A stretch of 64,000 bases of DNA from assembly GCA_963770645.1 (NCBI GenBank), contig CAVYQL010000003.1, positions 372,001 to 436,000 of the forward strand, in the 5' to 3' direction. The position numbers and the translations under genes were made by a program. Source of the DNA: Bog-473 sp963770645. Its GTDB lineage: Bacteria; Actinomycetota; Acidimicrobiia; Acidimicrobiales; RAAP-2. The stretch's first letter is position 1, and the number at the start of each line of letters is the position of its first letter. The notes under the pieces are model-generated. The model saw only the letters and a list, made by a program, of their open reading frames with translations, did not search any database and had not been told where the DNA came from. Below, piece by piece: positions 1-8,421 of this stretch.

Positions 1-44
1 GTACTACCAACGCGCCGACACCGCTTCTACCAGGGAGAAGACAC

Positions 45-70
45 CAATGCCGGCCCGAAGGCCGGCATTG
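45..70. terminator. Perfect 11-bp hairpin, possible terminator beyond nth
   Basis: Positions 45-55 and 60-70 are exact reverse complements around a CGAA tetraloop. The hairpin lies about 155 bases past the nth stop on the leftward transcript. No T-run follows on either strand, so a terminator role is inferred from strength and position only; GC-rich actinobacteria often lack the U-tract. The rest of 1-226 shows only a 12-base palindrome (126-137) and no convincing gene. Confidence 0.4.
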
Positions 71-226
71 GGCGAGTCGGCCAGGAGGCGGATCCCAGCC
101 TCGACTCTTTTGGAACCAGGTGGCGGGAACCGGTTCCGGCGCCAACTGTAGCCCCTGGGTATTCCGATTTCATCCAGGGAAACCCGAATTGCCAAAAAGG
201 GGTCTGAAAGCCCCATCCCGCGCCGT

Positions 227-892
227 TTACCGTACCGACGGGCAAAAATCTGCCAACGGGCATGCACCACAGTGTGGTTTTCGAGCAACACATGTCTCAC
301 GCCCGTGAAGGATCATCCGAAGACTGAACGCGCCCCTCTCCGCGGCGGGAACGAAGCCGTTCAACACGTGTTCCACCTTGACCGCGTCGCGCCGCTCACT
401 GGGCGTCAGCTCCTCGAGCAGGCCGAGTCGGTCGCTCACCCGCAAGACGTGCGTGTCGACCGGCAGGCCCGGCAAGCCGAAGGCCACGCTGCGTACGACG
501 TTGCCCGTCTTGCGGCCGACTCCGGGGATGGTCACGAGATCCTCGAGGTCCGTCGGGACGGCCCCGCCAAAGCGCTCGCAGAGTGCCGCGGCCATACCGA
601 TCACGCTCTTCGCCTTGGAGCGGAAGAAGCCCGTGCTTCGGATGATCTCCTCGACGTCATCGGGATTGGCGGCGGCCAACGCAGCCGGATCGGGATATCT
701 GGCGAACAACACCGGCGTCACCATGTTGACCCGCACGTCGGTGGTTTGCGCAGAGAGGATGGTCGCCGTCAACAGTTGGAAGGGGTCCTCAAAATCCAGC
801 GCGCACAGCTCTGCGGCCGTGCCGGGGTAGCACTCGGCCAGCCGTTCGATCGTCAGGCGCGCCCGGCCCTTCGGTGTCCGGGGTTTCGCCAT
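227..892 (-). CDS. nth: Endonuclease III (DNA glycosylase/AP lyase)
   Basis: This enzyme excises oxidised pyrimidines and cuts the resulting abasic site during base excision repair. The 221-residue protein has the helix-hairpin-helix segment LVTIPGVGRKTGN at about 119-131 with catalytic Lys128, and the catalytic Asp146 in VDTHV. A C-terminal [4Fe-4S] site is complete: Cys201-x6-Cys208-x2-Cys211-x5-Cys217. Length is typical of the family. The gene starts at ATG 892 and diverges from mshD with only 31 bases between start codons, so both promoters must be very compact or lie inside the neighbouring gene. Function is confident. Confidence 0.96.
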   Translation of the reverse strand: MAKPRTPKGRARLTIERLAECYPGTAAELCALDFEDPFQLLTATILSAQTTDVRVNMVTPVLFARYPDPAALAAANPDDVEEIIRSTGFFRSKAKSVIGMAAALCERFGGAVPTDLEDLVTIPGVGRKTGNVVRSVAFGLPGLPVDTHVLRVSDRLGLLEELTPSERRDAVKVEHVLNGFVPAAERGAFSLRMILHGRETCVARKPHCGACPLADFCPSVR

Positions 893-895
893 TTA

Positions 896-919
896 GCCAA
901 GGTACCGGGTTACCTTGGC
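896..919. promoter_or_regulatory. 9-bp inverted repeat between nth and mshD
   Basis: GCCAAGGTA (896-904) and TACCTTGGC (911-919) are perfect reverse complements separated by 6 bases. They fill most of the 31-base gap between the divergent nth and mshD start codons. The size and symmetry suit a dimeric repressor site, but no regulator is identified, and a chance palindrome or an RNA hairpin are alternatives. Confidence 0.4.
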
Positions 920-923
920 CCCC

Positions 924-1871
924 GTGGAAGCACTGGCCATCACCGAACTCGACCTCGACGCGTTGGGCGCGTCCGACAAGGCAGCCCTCACTGCCTTGGT
1001 CAAGCGCGCCGGCGCGGCGAGTGGCCATCCCCCACTGCCCGAGCCGCAGCTGCGAGCGGTGACCGCCGCACACCAGACCTCCACCAACGGTCGTGCCCTC
1101 CTCGCGAGGCGAAACGGGAGCCTGGCCGGCAGTGCGTTCCTCTCCCCGGGGCCCGACGGGACGACGGTGCTCCACGTCGTCGTGGACCCCGCCGTCAAGG
1201 ACGATTCGGTCGCGTCCGAGCTCATCGAGCGTGCGCTGGCTGCGGCACCGGCCGGCTCTGCGGTGCACCTGTGGGCCATGCAGGCGGGCCCCGCCGACGA
1301 CGACCGGGCCCGCGCTCACGGTTTCGTCCCCGAGCGCGACCTGCTGCAGATGCGCGTCGCATTGCCATTGCCCCGCGACATCGTGGCCGCCACCCGGCCG
1401 CTGGCCACCCGAGCCTTCGTGCCCGGCCAAGACGAAGCGGTGTGGGTCGAGACGAACAACCGGGCCTTCGGCGGGCACCCCGAGCAGGGCTCGTGGACCG
1501 TGGAAGAACTCCGCGAGCGAATGGCGGCGGACTGGGTGGAGCTCGACGGCTTCCTGCTGGCCGACGATCCGGACGGGCCAGGTCTCATCGGCTCGTGTTG
1601 GACCAAGATCCACCGCGACCGCGCGCCGGTCCTCGGCGAGATCTACGTGATCTCCGTCGACCCGCGGCACCACGGCGAGGGATGGGGTCGCTCGCTGACG
1701 GTGGCGGGCCTCGAATGGCTCGCACAGCGCGGCGTGACCAACGGCATGCTCTACACCGACGCGACCAACGTGGCCGCCGTCTCGCTCTACCGCTCGCTCG
1801 GCTTCACGGTCGACCACGTGGACAGGTCGTACCGTCGCGACGGGCGGCCTGCGACGCCACCCGGGGGGTGA
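924..1871 (+). CDS. mshD: Mycothiol synthase (acetyl-CoA:Cys-GlcN-Ins acetyltransferase)
   Basis: MshD performs the last step of mycothiol synthesis, acetylating the cysteine of Cys-GlcN-inositol. The protein has two tandem GNAT domains. The N-terminal one (about 1-145) is degenerate. The C-terminal one (about 160-305) carries the acetyl-CoA loop RHHGEGWG near residue 250, followed by NVAAVSLYRSLGF, the usual GNAT helix. I chose GTG 924 because it gives 315 residues, the length I recall for the M. tuberculosis enzyme; TTG 915 would add three residues. The gene converges on the VIT-family gene with a 7-base gap. It is a good lineage marker for Actinobacteria. Confidence 0.9.
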   Translation: MEALAITELDLDALGASDKAALTALVKRAGAASGHPPLPEPQLRAVTAAHQTSTNGRALLARRNGSLAGSAFLSPGPDGTTVLHVVVDPAVKDDSVASELIERALAAAPAGSAVHLWAMQAGPADDDRARAHGFVPERDLLQMRVALPLPRDIVAATRPLATRAFVPGQDEAVWVETNNRAFGGHPEQGSWTVEELRERMAADWVELDGFLLADDPDGPGLIGSCWTKIHRDRAPVLGEIYVISVDPRHHGEGWGRSLTVAGLEWLAQRGVTNGMLYTDATNVAAVSLYRSLGFTVDHVDRSYRRDGRPATPPGG

Positions 1872-1878
1872 GTACCGC

Positions 1879-2601
1879 TCAGCTCACGCCTGTCCCGATC
1901 GCCTTGCCGACCCCGAAGGTCACGGCGGCGGCGATCCCGGTCACCAGGAGCTGGCGCAGCGCGGACACCACGACGGGACGCTCCGTGTAGCGGGCCAGCA
2001 CCACACCGACGACGAGGGAGGCCACGGCACCGAGCACGATCGACAACACGATGGCCAGCGTGCCCGAGGCGAACAGCCAGGGCGCCAGCGGAATGAACGC
2101 GCCGATCGCGAACGTCACGAACGAGGCCGCCGCGGCCTGCCACGGCGACCCGAGATTCTGGACCGAGATCCCGAGCTCTTCTCGCGCGTGTGTCTCGAGC
2201 GCGAGATCGGGATCCTGCATGACCTCCTTGACCATGTCTTTCGCCACGACCGGGTCGATCCCCCGCCGGACGTACATGCCGCGCAACTCGGCCGCCTCGC
2301 CCTCCGGGCTCCGGCGCAAGGAGCGGCGCTCCACCTCGAGCTCGCGCTCCATCAGCTCGCGCTGCGCCGTCATGGAGAGGTACTCGCCCGACGCCATGGA
2401 GAAGGATCCCGCGACCAGGCCGGCGATGCCCGCCAGCCGGACGATCGACCCGCCCGGATTTGCCCCTGCGATGCCCAAGACCAAGGACACGTTTGTGACC
2501 AGGCCGTCGCTGATTCCGAAGACGGCCGCCCGGGCTCCACCACCCCGCAGGTCACGGTGCTGGTGCACCTGGGGGAGGTCGTGCTCGGGCGCGGAGCTCA
2601 C
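1879..2601 (-). CDS. VIT1/CCC1-family Fe2+/Mn2+ transporter
   Basis: A 240-residue membrane protein of the VIT1/CCC1 family, which exports iron or manganese from the cytoplasm. The family opening FGISDGLVTNVSLVLG forms helix 1 (about 26-45). Helix 2 follows at about 53-75 with GSFSMASGEYLS. A charged cytoplasmic stretch rich in Glu and Arg (about 78-130) is the expected metal-binding hairpin domain. Three further helices run from about 155 to the end. The start is GTG 2601. The metal cannot be decided from sequence. Confidence 0.88.
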   Translation of the reverse strand: MSSAPEHDLPQVHQHRDLRGGGARAAVFGISDGLVTNVSLVLGIAGANPGGSIVRLAGIAGLVAGSFSMASGEYLSMTAQRELMERELEVERRSLRRSPEGEAAELRGMYVRRGIDPVVAKDMVKEVMQDPDLALETHAREELGISVQNLGSPWQAAAASFVTFAIGAFIPLAPWLFASGTLAIVLSIVLGAVASLVVGVVLARYTERPVVVSALRQLLVTGIAAAVTFGVGKAIGTGVS

Positions 2602-2680
2602 CGACGCCAGCGTAGTGAGGCGCCCCCACGCGGGTAGCGTCCCTCAGCGGAATCGAACCCTGACCAGCGAGGAGCACCCC

Positions 2681-3136
2681 ATGATGATCATCGTCGACGG
2701 TGTCGACGGCTTCCACGAGCTTGTCGGAAAGGAGCTCGGTCACTCCGAGTGGCAAACCATCACCCAGGAGCGCGTCAACTTGTTCGCCGACGCCACCGAC
2801 GACCACCAGTGGATCCACGTCGACCCCGAGCGCGCCAAGAACGGCCCATTCGGCGTCGCCATCGCGCACGGCTATCTCACGTTGTCGCTGGCCCCGGTCC
2901 TGCTCAACCAGGTGATCAGGGTCGACAACATGAAGTTCGGGGTGAACTACGGCTGCAACAAGGTCCGGTTTCCCTCGCCCGTCCCTGTCGGGTCTGACCT
3001 GCGCATGGGCGTGACAGTGGCCGGGGTCGAGGACACCGACGGTGGTGTCCAGGTCACCTACGACCTCGTGATGGAGCTCAAGGACGCGCCCAAGCCGGCC
3101 TGCGTCGCCCAGGTCGTCTACCGGTACTACCGCTGA
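2681..3136 (+). CDS. MaoC-like (R)-specific enoyl-CoA hydratase
   Basis: A 151-residue single hot-dog-fold hydratase. The catalytic motif is FADATDDHQWIHVD followed by FGVAIAHGYLTLSL, giving the Asp and His pair expected for (R)-hydratases acting on 2-enoyl-CoA. Start ATG 2681 is preceded by GAGGAGC with 5-6 bases spacing, an excellent ribosome site; the next codon but one is also ATG. It sits 26 bases upstream of menG on the same strand, but a menaquinone role is not established. Fatty-acid or polyhydroxyalkanoate metabolism is equally possible. Confidence 0.85.
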   Translation: MMIIVDGVDGFHELVGKELGHSEWQTITQERVNLFADATDDHQWIHVDPERAKNGPFGVAIAHGYLTLSLAPVLLNQVIRVDNMKFGVNYGCNKVRFPSPVPVGSDLRMGVTVAGVEDTDGGVQVTYDLVMELKDAPKPACVAQVVYRYYR

Positions 3137-3162
3137 ACTCCACGCAGACGCCGCCGGGAGCG

Positions 3163-3882
3163 ATGGCACCGCGCCGGGAGGCCGACACGCCGCTGCCGAC
3201 CGGCGAGGAGAAGACGGCCCGGGTCCGGGCGATGTTCGACGTGATCGCGCCGCGCTACGACCTCATGAATCGCCTGATGACCTTCGGGCTCGATCAGTCG
3301 TGGCGCAAAGGCACTGTCGCCGCCCTCGGCCTGCCTGCCGATGCGCTCGTGCTCGACCTCGCGTGCGGCACGGGCGACCTGACCCGCCTCGCCCTGCGGG
3401 ATGGCTATCGCGTGGTCGGCGCCGACCTCAGCGCTGGCATGCTCGCCGTCAACGGCACCTCGGCTCCGGTGGTCGAGGCCGACGGCAGTGGCCTGCCGTT
3501 CGCCGCCAGCACCTTTGACGGGGTGGTCTGCGGCTATGCCCTGCGCAATTTCACCGATCTGGCCGCGGCGCTCGGCGAGTGCGCCCGGGTCCTGCGCGCC
3601 GGAGGACGGCTGGCCGTGCTCGAGGTCGACGCGCCCTCGTCCCGCCTCTGGCGCGCCGGCTACGACGTGTGGTTCACCAAGGCCGTGCCGCTGCTCGGGG
3701 GGGCGATCTCCGACAAGGAGGCCTACCGCTATCTCCCGCGCTCGGTCGCGTACCTTCCTCCCGCCCCCGCACTGCGCACCCTGCTGCGCGAGGCCGGTTT
3801 CTCCGCGGTGGGCATCAGGCCGCTGGCCGGCGGGCTGAGCCAGCTCATCGTGGCCACCCGCTCCGGCACGCCGGCCACGTGA
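3163..3882 (+). CDS. menG: Demethylmenaquinone methyltransferase
   Basis: This SAM-dependent enzyme C-methylates demethylmenaquinone in the last step of menaquinone synthesis (UbiE/MenG family). The 239-residue protein has the SAM glycine-rich motif LDLACGTGDLT at about 63-73 and the family signature YALRNFTDL near 126, followed by LRAGGRLAVLEVDAP. The N-terminal VRAMFDVIAPRYDLMNR is also diagnostic. Its stop overlaps the GTG start of menF in GTGA (3879-3882), so the two are translationally coupled and form a small quinone operon. Confidence 0.92.
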   Translation: MAPRREADTPLPTGEEKTARVRAMFDVIAPRYDLMNRLMTFGLDQSWRKGTVAALGLPADALVLDLACGTGDLTRLALRDGYRVVGADLSAGMLAVNGTSAPVVEADGSGLPFAASTFDGVVCGYALRNFTDLAAALGECARVLRAGGRLAVLEVDAPSSRLWRAGYDVWFTKAVPLLGGAISDKEAYRYLPRSVAYLPPAPALRTLLREAGFSAVGIRPLAGGLSQLIVATRSGTPAT

Positions 3883-5165
3883 CCACCGCGGGCCTCCACG
3901 CACGCTGCGTGGCGCTCGAGTTCGGGCCCGACGCCCTGCAGTTCGACGCAAGCCCGACCGTGCTCTTCGACCGCCCGGGGCTCACGTTGGTCGGCTGGGG
4001 CACGGCACACCTCATCGAAGCGAGCGACGCCTCCGCTGCTCTGGCATCCATCCCGTGCGATGACACCGTCAACTGCCTCGGCTCGGGCGTCGTGGCGCTG
4101 GGAGCGCTGCCGTTCACCGGCGCCATGGCCGGGCTGCTCGTCGTTCCCCGCTTCACGATGGGGATCGCGCGGAACACCGACGGCATCACCCGCCGCTGGG
4201 CCACTGCGGTCGGTCCCGCAGACACGCCGTTGCCAACCACCAGCGAACTCTTCGATGCCGTGATCTGGCAGTACGGAGCGACGCCCGAGGGCGACAAGGA
4301 CCCTGTGGTCGCGGGTGTGCGCACCACCATGACATCGGCTGGCTACCGCGACCTGGTGGCGAAGGCGGTGGCGGCCATGGAGGCGCCCGCTGCCACCTTG
4401 CGCAAGGTGGTCTTGTCGCGGCCCGTCACCGTCGAGCTCGACGGCCCGCTGCACCTCGCCGAGGTCCTGCGGCGCCTGCGCGCCGGCGAGCCCAACTGCA
4501 CGATCTTCTCCATGCCCGTACCCGACGGCACCTTCTTCGGGGCCAGCCCCGAATTGCTGGTTGCTCGTCACGGTGACCGCGTGACCGCCCATCCGCTGGC
4601 GGGAACCGTCCGTCGCGGCGACACGGCGCGCCGCGACGCCGACGCGCAGCGCGAGCTGGCGCGCTCGGCCAAGAACCGCGAGGAACACCGCTACGTGGTC
4701 GAAGAGATCGCGGCCACCCTCGCGCCGAGCTGTGGCGGGCTCTCGGTGCCCGACGAACCATCGCTCGTCGCCTTCCGCTCGGTGGCCCACCTCGGCACGC
4801 GGATCGAAGGACACCTGCGCGCCCCCGCAGCCACCATCCTCGATCTCCTGGGCAGCTTGCATCCCACGCCGGCGGTAGGTGGCACCCCGCGGCCCGATGC
4901 GCTCGCCTTCATCGCCGCGCACGAAGCCGGCGAGCGGGGCTACTGGGCCGGCCCCGTGGGCTGGGTCGGTGCCGCCGGCGACGGCGAGTGGATGATCGGC
5001 ATCCGCAGTGCCAGCCTCCTCGACGACGGGAGTGCGGTGACGCTGCGCGCGGGCTCGGGCATCGTCGCCAGGTCCGAGCCCAGTGCCGAGGCGGCCGAGA
5101 CCGACGTCAAGCTGGCCACTGTCATCGAGGCCGTCGTGCCGGGTGGCTCAGTGCAGCTGCGGTGA
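3879..5165 (+). CDS. menF: Isochorismate synthase (menaquinone branch)
   Basis: The 428-residue protein belongs to the chorismate-utilising enzyme family. The conserved C-terminal domain shows HPLAGTVRRG, the helix NREEHRYVVEEI, LHPTPAVGGTP and GPVGWVGAAGDGEW, in family order. Isochorismate synthase rather than anthranilate or salicylate synthase is inferred mainly from coupling to menG. The start is GTG 3879 in the GTGA overlap with the menG stop. The 3' end overlaps the convergent histidine kinase by 18 bases, so there is no room for a terminator between them. Confidence 0.87.
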   Translation: MTTAGLHARCVALEFGPDALQFDASPTVLFDRPGLTLVGWGTAHLIEASDASAALASIPCDDTVNCLGSGVVALGALPFTGAMAGLLVVPRFTMGIARNTDGITRRWATAVGPADTPLPTTSELFDAVIWQYGATPEGDKDPVVAGVRTTMTSAGYRDLVAKAVAAMEAPAATLRKVVLSRPVTVELDGPLHLAEVLRRLRAGEPNCTIFSMPVPDGTFFGASPELLVARHGDRVTAHPLAGTVRRGDTARRDADAQRELARSAKNREEHRYVVEEIAATLAPSCGGLSVPDEPSLVAFRSVAHLGTRIEGHLRAPAATILDLLGSLHPTPAVGGTPRPDALAFIAAHEAGERGYWAGPVGWVGAAGDGEWMIGIRSASLLDDGSAVTLRAGSGIVARSEPSAEAAETDVKLATVIEAVVPGGSVQLR

Positions 5166-6656
5166 CCGGACAGGCGGCGGAGGACTGCTGGGGACCGCCG
5201 CCTCGACGTGGGTGGCCGCCAGCGGGATCTTGACCACCAGCGTCGCACCCATCCCCGTCGCCGACATGACCTCTGCCGTCCCGTGCAACGCCTCGGCGAT
5301 GGCCCACACGATGGCCAGGCCCAACCCGGTCCCCTTCGCCGAACGCGACGGGTCTCCCTGATAGAAGCGATCAAAGACGCGCGAGGCGACCTCGGGCGGG
5401 ATTCCGGGCCCGTTGTCAGAGACCTTGATGTACCCCATGCGCTGTGCCACGCCGGTCGAGACGATCACATCGGTGCCGGGCGGCGTGTGCGCCAACGCGT
5501 TCCGCACCAGGTTGTGCGCCACTTGGGCGAGACGCTCGCTGTCGCCGACGACGACGACCGGCGCGCCGGGCTCGAGAGCGAGGTGGTGGTCGTCATCGAC
5601 CGCGTTGGAGTCACCGACCGCGTCGACGCAGACGCGATGCAGGTCCACTGGCTCGGCCCGGAGTGGTCGGCCCCGGTCCAGCTCGGCCAGGAGCAGCAGG
5701 TCCTCGACGAGGCCGCCCATGCGAGTCGCCTCGTCCTCGATCCGTTTCAAGGCCTTGTGCCGGCCGTCCTCGTCGGAGAAGCCGCCCCGGCCCAGGAGCT
5801 CTGCGTAGCCGCGGATGGACGTGAGCGGGGTGCGCAACTCGTGCGACGCGTCGGCCACGAACTGGCGAAGCCGCTCCTCGGACGCCGACTTCTCGTCGAA
5901 CGCGCCCTCGATCTGGGCGAGCATCTCGTTGAGCGCCGATCCCAGTTGCCCGATCTCGGTGCCCGGCCGTCCCTCCGGGACGCGGCGAGTCAGGTCGCCC
6001 GAGGCGATGGCGTCGGCCGTCGTGGCCATGTGGCGCAACGGCCGCAGGCCGCGCCGTACGACGACGAGCACCAGGGCGCCCATGGCGAGGAGGACTGTCA
6101 GGCTGGCGAAGAACTCGACCCTGCGCAAGGAATTGAGGGTGTCGTTGGTCGGGTTGAGCGACAAGGAGGTCACCAGGGTCCCCTGCGGGACCGTCACAGC
6201 GACGGTCCGGTAGGCGCCGTCGGGATCGCCCTTGCTGCCGAGAACGACGGCGTCGGGATCGGGATGGAAGGTGCCGGCGTAGCGCCCGACCCGGACCCGG
6301 CTGTAGATCTCGGGCACCTGCTGCACGGGGATGCTCTTCGTCAAGATCGGCGCAGGATCGGGGTGGGTCGGTGAGCCCGACGGGCGCCGCAGGACCACCT
6401 TTCCGTTGCGGTCGAGCAACGTGACGTAGACGGCGTCGGAGACCCGGCGCGAGAACCCCGGCGCAGAGACCCGCCCATGGCGCCCGGCCGAGAAGGTCAG
6501 GTAGTTGAAGCCGACCGCCTCGTTCTGCGCCAGGGTGTTGTCGGCCTGGCCGTAGAGGAACGAGCGGACCGACGCGTAGATGACGACGTCAGCCGCCAGG
6601 AGGCCAAGCACGAGCAGCAACGCCACGATGGCGACGAGCCGCTTTTGGAGGCTCAT
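5148..6656 (-). CDS. Sensor histidine kinase, partner of the 6653-7357 regulator
   Basis: A 502-residue membrane sensor kinase. Helix 1 is at about 7-28 and helix 2 at 181-201, enclosing a 150-residue extracytoplasmic sensor domain of unknown ligand. A HAMP domain follows (202-255). The phosphoacceptor is His272 in DASHELRTPLTS. The ATPase domain carries the N-box LVRNALAHT, DNGPGIP and GTGLGLAI. The ATG start overlaps the regulator stop in ATGA, so the pair is co-translated. Architecture resembles actinobacterial TcrY/PrrB/MtrB-type kinases, but the stimulus is unknown. Confidence 0.93.
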   Translation of the reverse strand: MSLQKRLVAIVALLLVLGLLAADVVIYASVRSFLYGQADNTLAQNEAVGFNYLTFSAGRHGRVSAPGFSRRVSDAVYVTLLDRNGKVVLRRPSGSPTHPDPAPILTKSIPVQQVPEIYSRVRVGRYAGTFHPDPDAVVLGSKGDPDGAYRTVAVTVPQGTLVTSLSLNPTNDTLNSLRRVEFFASLTVLLAMGALVLVVVRRGLRPLRHMATTADAIASGDLTRRVPEGRPGTEIGQLGSALNEMLAQIEGAFDEKSASEERLRQFVADASHELRTPLTSIRGYAELLGRGGFSDEDGRHKALKRIEDEATRMGGLVEDLLLLAELDRGRPLRAEPVDLHRVCVDAVGDSNAVDDDHHLALEPGAPVVVVGDSERLAQVAHNLVRNALAHTPPGTDVIVSTGVAQRMGYIKVSDNGPGIPPEVASRVFDRFYQGDPSRSAKGTGLGLAIVWAIAEALHGTAEVMSATGMGATLVVKIPLAATHVEAAVPSSPPPPVRSPQLH

Positions 6657-7357
6657 CCTTCCCTGGGCAGTCTCAAGGTGTAGCCGACGCGACGGATCGT
6701 GTGGATGAGCGCGGGGTCGCGGTGATCGACCTTCTTGCGCAGATAGCTGATGTACGTCTCGACGATGTTGGGATCACCATGGAAATCGAAGCCCCAGACG
6801 TTGTCGAGGAGCTCCGACTTGGAGATGACGCGTCGCGCGTTCTCGAGCAGGTGGCGCAGCAGGTTGAACTCGGTCGCCGTGAGGTCGATGACTTGATCGT
6901 CACGCCACACCTCGTGCGTGTCGACGTTCATCGTCAGGTCGGCGAACTGCATGACGGAGGTGTCGGCCGCTGCCCTCTCGCCGGCCCGGCGCAGAATGGC
7001 TCCGACGCGGGCCATCAGCTCCTCGATGCTGAACGGCTTGGTCACGTAGTCGTCGCCCAGGCTCAGGCCCTCGACCTTGTCCTGGGTCGTGTCGCGGGCC
7101 GTGAGGAACACGATCGGCATGTGCTCGCCCTGATTACGGAGCCGGCGGCAGATCTCGTTGCCGTCGAAGTCGGGGAGCATGACGTCGAGCATCACCAGGT
7201 TGGGACGGAAGGTCCGGACCTGCTCGAGCGCCTCGGCGCCAGTCGAAGCGACACCGACCTGGTAGCCCTCAAAGGACAGGGCCGCCGAGAGCAGCTCGGC
7301 GATATTCGGCTCGTCGTCGACGACGAGGATGCGGGTGGAGGACGCCTCGACCGTCAC
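6653..7357 (-). CDS. OmpR-family response regulator
   Basis: A 234-residue regulator with an N-terminal receiver (acidic pair Asp14/Asp15, phosphoacceptor Asp58 in MLDVMLPDFDG, Lys in VTKPFS) and a C-terminal winged-helix DNA-binding domain with LTATEFNLLRHLLEN and YISYLRKKVD. I chose GTG 7357 because a strong AGGAGG lies nine bases upstream and the receiver begins directly after it. An upstream in-frame extension exists but has no homology. It is the first gene of the pair, with the kinase downstream. Confidence 0.94.
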   Translation of the reverse strand: MTVEASSTRILVVDDEPNIAELLSAALSFEGYQVGVASTGAEALEQVRTFRPNLVMLDVMLPDFDGNEICRRLRNQGEHMPIVFLTARDTTQDKVEGLSLGDDYVTKPFSIEELMARVGAILRRAGERAAADTSVMQFADLTMNVDTHEVWRDDQVIDLTATEFNLLRHLLENARRVISKSELLDNVWGFDFHGDPNIVETYISYLRKKVDHRDPALIHTIRRVGYTLRLPREG

Positions 7358-7394
7358 GCCACAGCACCTCCTCGTTGGCAGAGGATTGACGTGG

Positions 7395-8258
7395 TCATCG
7401 TGACCGCACCGGGCGCTCAGTGCCGTCGTAGCGGCCCGGCGCGCCCTCATCTTTTGCTTGCGCCGCCGGTCCGCTCTCCGGCAGGGCCCCGGTGCCCAGC
7501 CCGCCGGTGCCGCTCGCGGTCCGCGTGCCACTGAGCGCGTGGCGCAGTCCGCGCGCCAGCCGGCCCAGACCCCACCACGTGACGAGGCCGAGTGCCTCCA
7601 CGACGATGACGGAGGACATCTTGGATTCGCCGGCGGCGCGGTCCACGAAGCTGATCGGCACTTCGGTGATGGCGCCGCCATGCTGCTTGGCCCGGTAGGT
7701 CATCTCGATCTGGAAGCCGTAGCCCTCGGCCCGGATCCGCTCGAGGTCCAGCTTGCGCAGGATCCTGGCCGAATAGGCGCGGTAGCCCGCCGTCGAGTCG
7801 GCCACGCCGAGCCCGAGCACCGTCGAGGCGTAGATGTTGCCGCCACGCGAGAGCAGATGACGGTGCCAGGCCCAGTTGGGGATGGATCCGCCCTCGACGT
7901 AGCGGGAGCCGATCGACACGTCGAAGCCGTGGTCGAGCGGCGCCAGCAGCCCAGGCAGCGCAGCGGGATCGTGTGAGAAGTCGGCGTCGATCTCGACGAA
8001 GGCGTCGAAGCCGCGCTCGAGGCCCCACGCGAACCCAGCCCGGTACGCGCTGCCCAAGCCGGACTTCTCGTTTCGGGGCAAGAGCCGCACATCGGGTATC
8101 TCGGCAGCGACCCTTTTTACGATGTCCGCCGTGCCGTCCGGGCTCCCGTCGTCGACCACCAGCACGCCCGCTTGGGGCAGACACTCGTGGATCCGGTGCA
8201 GCATCCGCTCGATGTTCTCCGACTCGTTGTAGGTCGGAATGACCACCAGCGGCCTCAT
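7395..8258 (-). CDS. Polyprenol-phosphate mannose synthase, GT2 family
   Basis: This enzyme moves a sugar from GDP-mannose (or a similar donor) to polyprenyl phosphate at the inner membrane, feeding lipid-linked mannosyltransferases. The 287-residue protein has VVIPTYNESENI at the N terminus, VVDDGSPDGT, the metal-binding EIDADFSHD and the late motif RAAGESKMS, all typical of Dpm1/Ppm1. It has no C-terminal membrane domain, so it resembles soluble Dpm1. Start ATG 8258 begins directly before the fold. The C-terminal 45 residues are low-complexity. The GT87 mannosyltransferase at 11.8-13.0 kb could use its product. Confidence 0.88.
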   Translation of the reverse strand: MRPLVVIPTYNESENIERMLHRIHECLPQAGVLVVDDGSPDGTADIVKRVAAEIPDVRLLPRNEKSGLGSAYRAGFAWGLERGFDAFVEIDADFSHDPAALPGLLAPLDHGFDVSIGSRYVEGGSIPNWAWHRHLLSRGGNIYASTVLGLGVADSTAGYRAYSARILRKLDLERIRAEGYGFQIEMTYRAKQHGGAITEVPISFVDRAAGESKMSSVIVVEALGLVTWWGLGRLARGLRHALSGTRTASGTGGLGTGALPESGPAAQAKDEGAPGRYDGTERPVRSR

Positions 8259-8340
8259 GACCCGCATTCTAGGAGGTGATGCCGCGCCAACTCGGCCGCC
8301 CGACGGCACGGCGGCCGGACCTGGTCCTGCCTCTGGCCTG

Positions 8341-8360
8341 GGCGTTCGTCCTCGAACGCC
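8341..8360. terminator. 8-bp perfect hairpin between permease and GT2 genes
   Basis: GGCGTTCG (8341-8348) and CGAACGCC (8353-8360) pair around TCCT. It lies in the 163-base gap between two leftward genes, 62 bases past the permease stop. There is no T-run, so this is a weak candidate terminator or processing hairpin. Confidence 0.4.
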
Positions 8361-8421
8361 TCCTACGAATCAGCCCAGCAGCAATCCCGAACGAGCCCCG
8401 AACCGGGCCCGGTCGTCCCCA

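Noticed and set aside
4..300. 98-codon minus-strand frame at the window start
   Set aside because: It overlaps the 3' end of nth by 74 bases, has no recognisable domain and is rich in Arg and Ser as expected of a GC-rich off-frame read.
272..1990. 572-codon plus-strand frame covering nth and mshD
   Set aside because: It is a shadow in GC-rich DNA: nth and mshD are strongly conserved on their own frames and the frame is Arg/Pro-rich.
2640..2665. tRNA T-arm-like GGTTCGATTCC on the minus strand
   Set aside because: The flanking five bases do not pair and no acceptor or anticodon arm is present; it precedes the MaoC ribosome site.
5208..6374. 388-codon plus-strand frame opposite the histidine kinase
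   Set aside because: The kinase motifs on the minus strand are complete; this is an antisense shadow.
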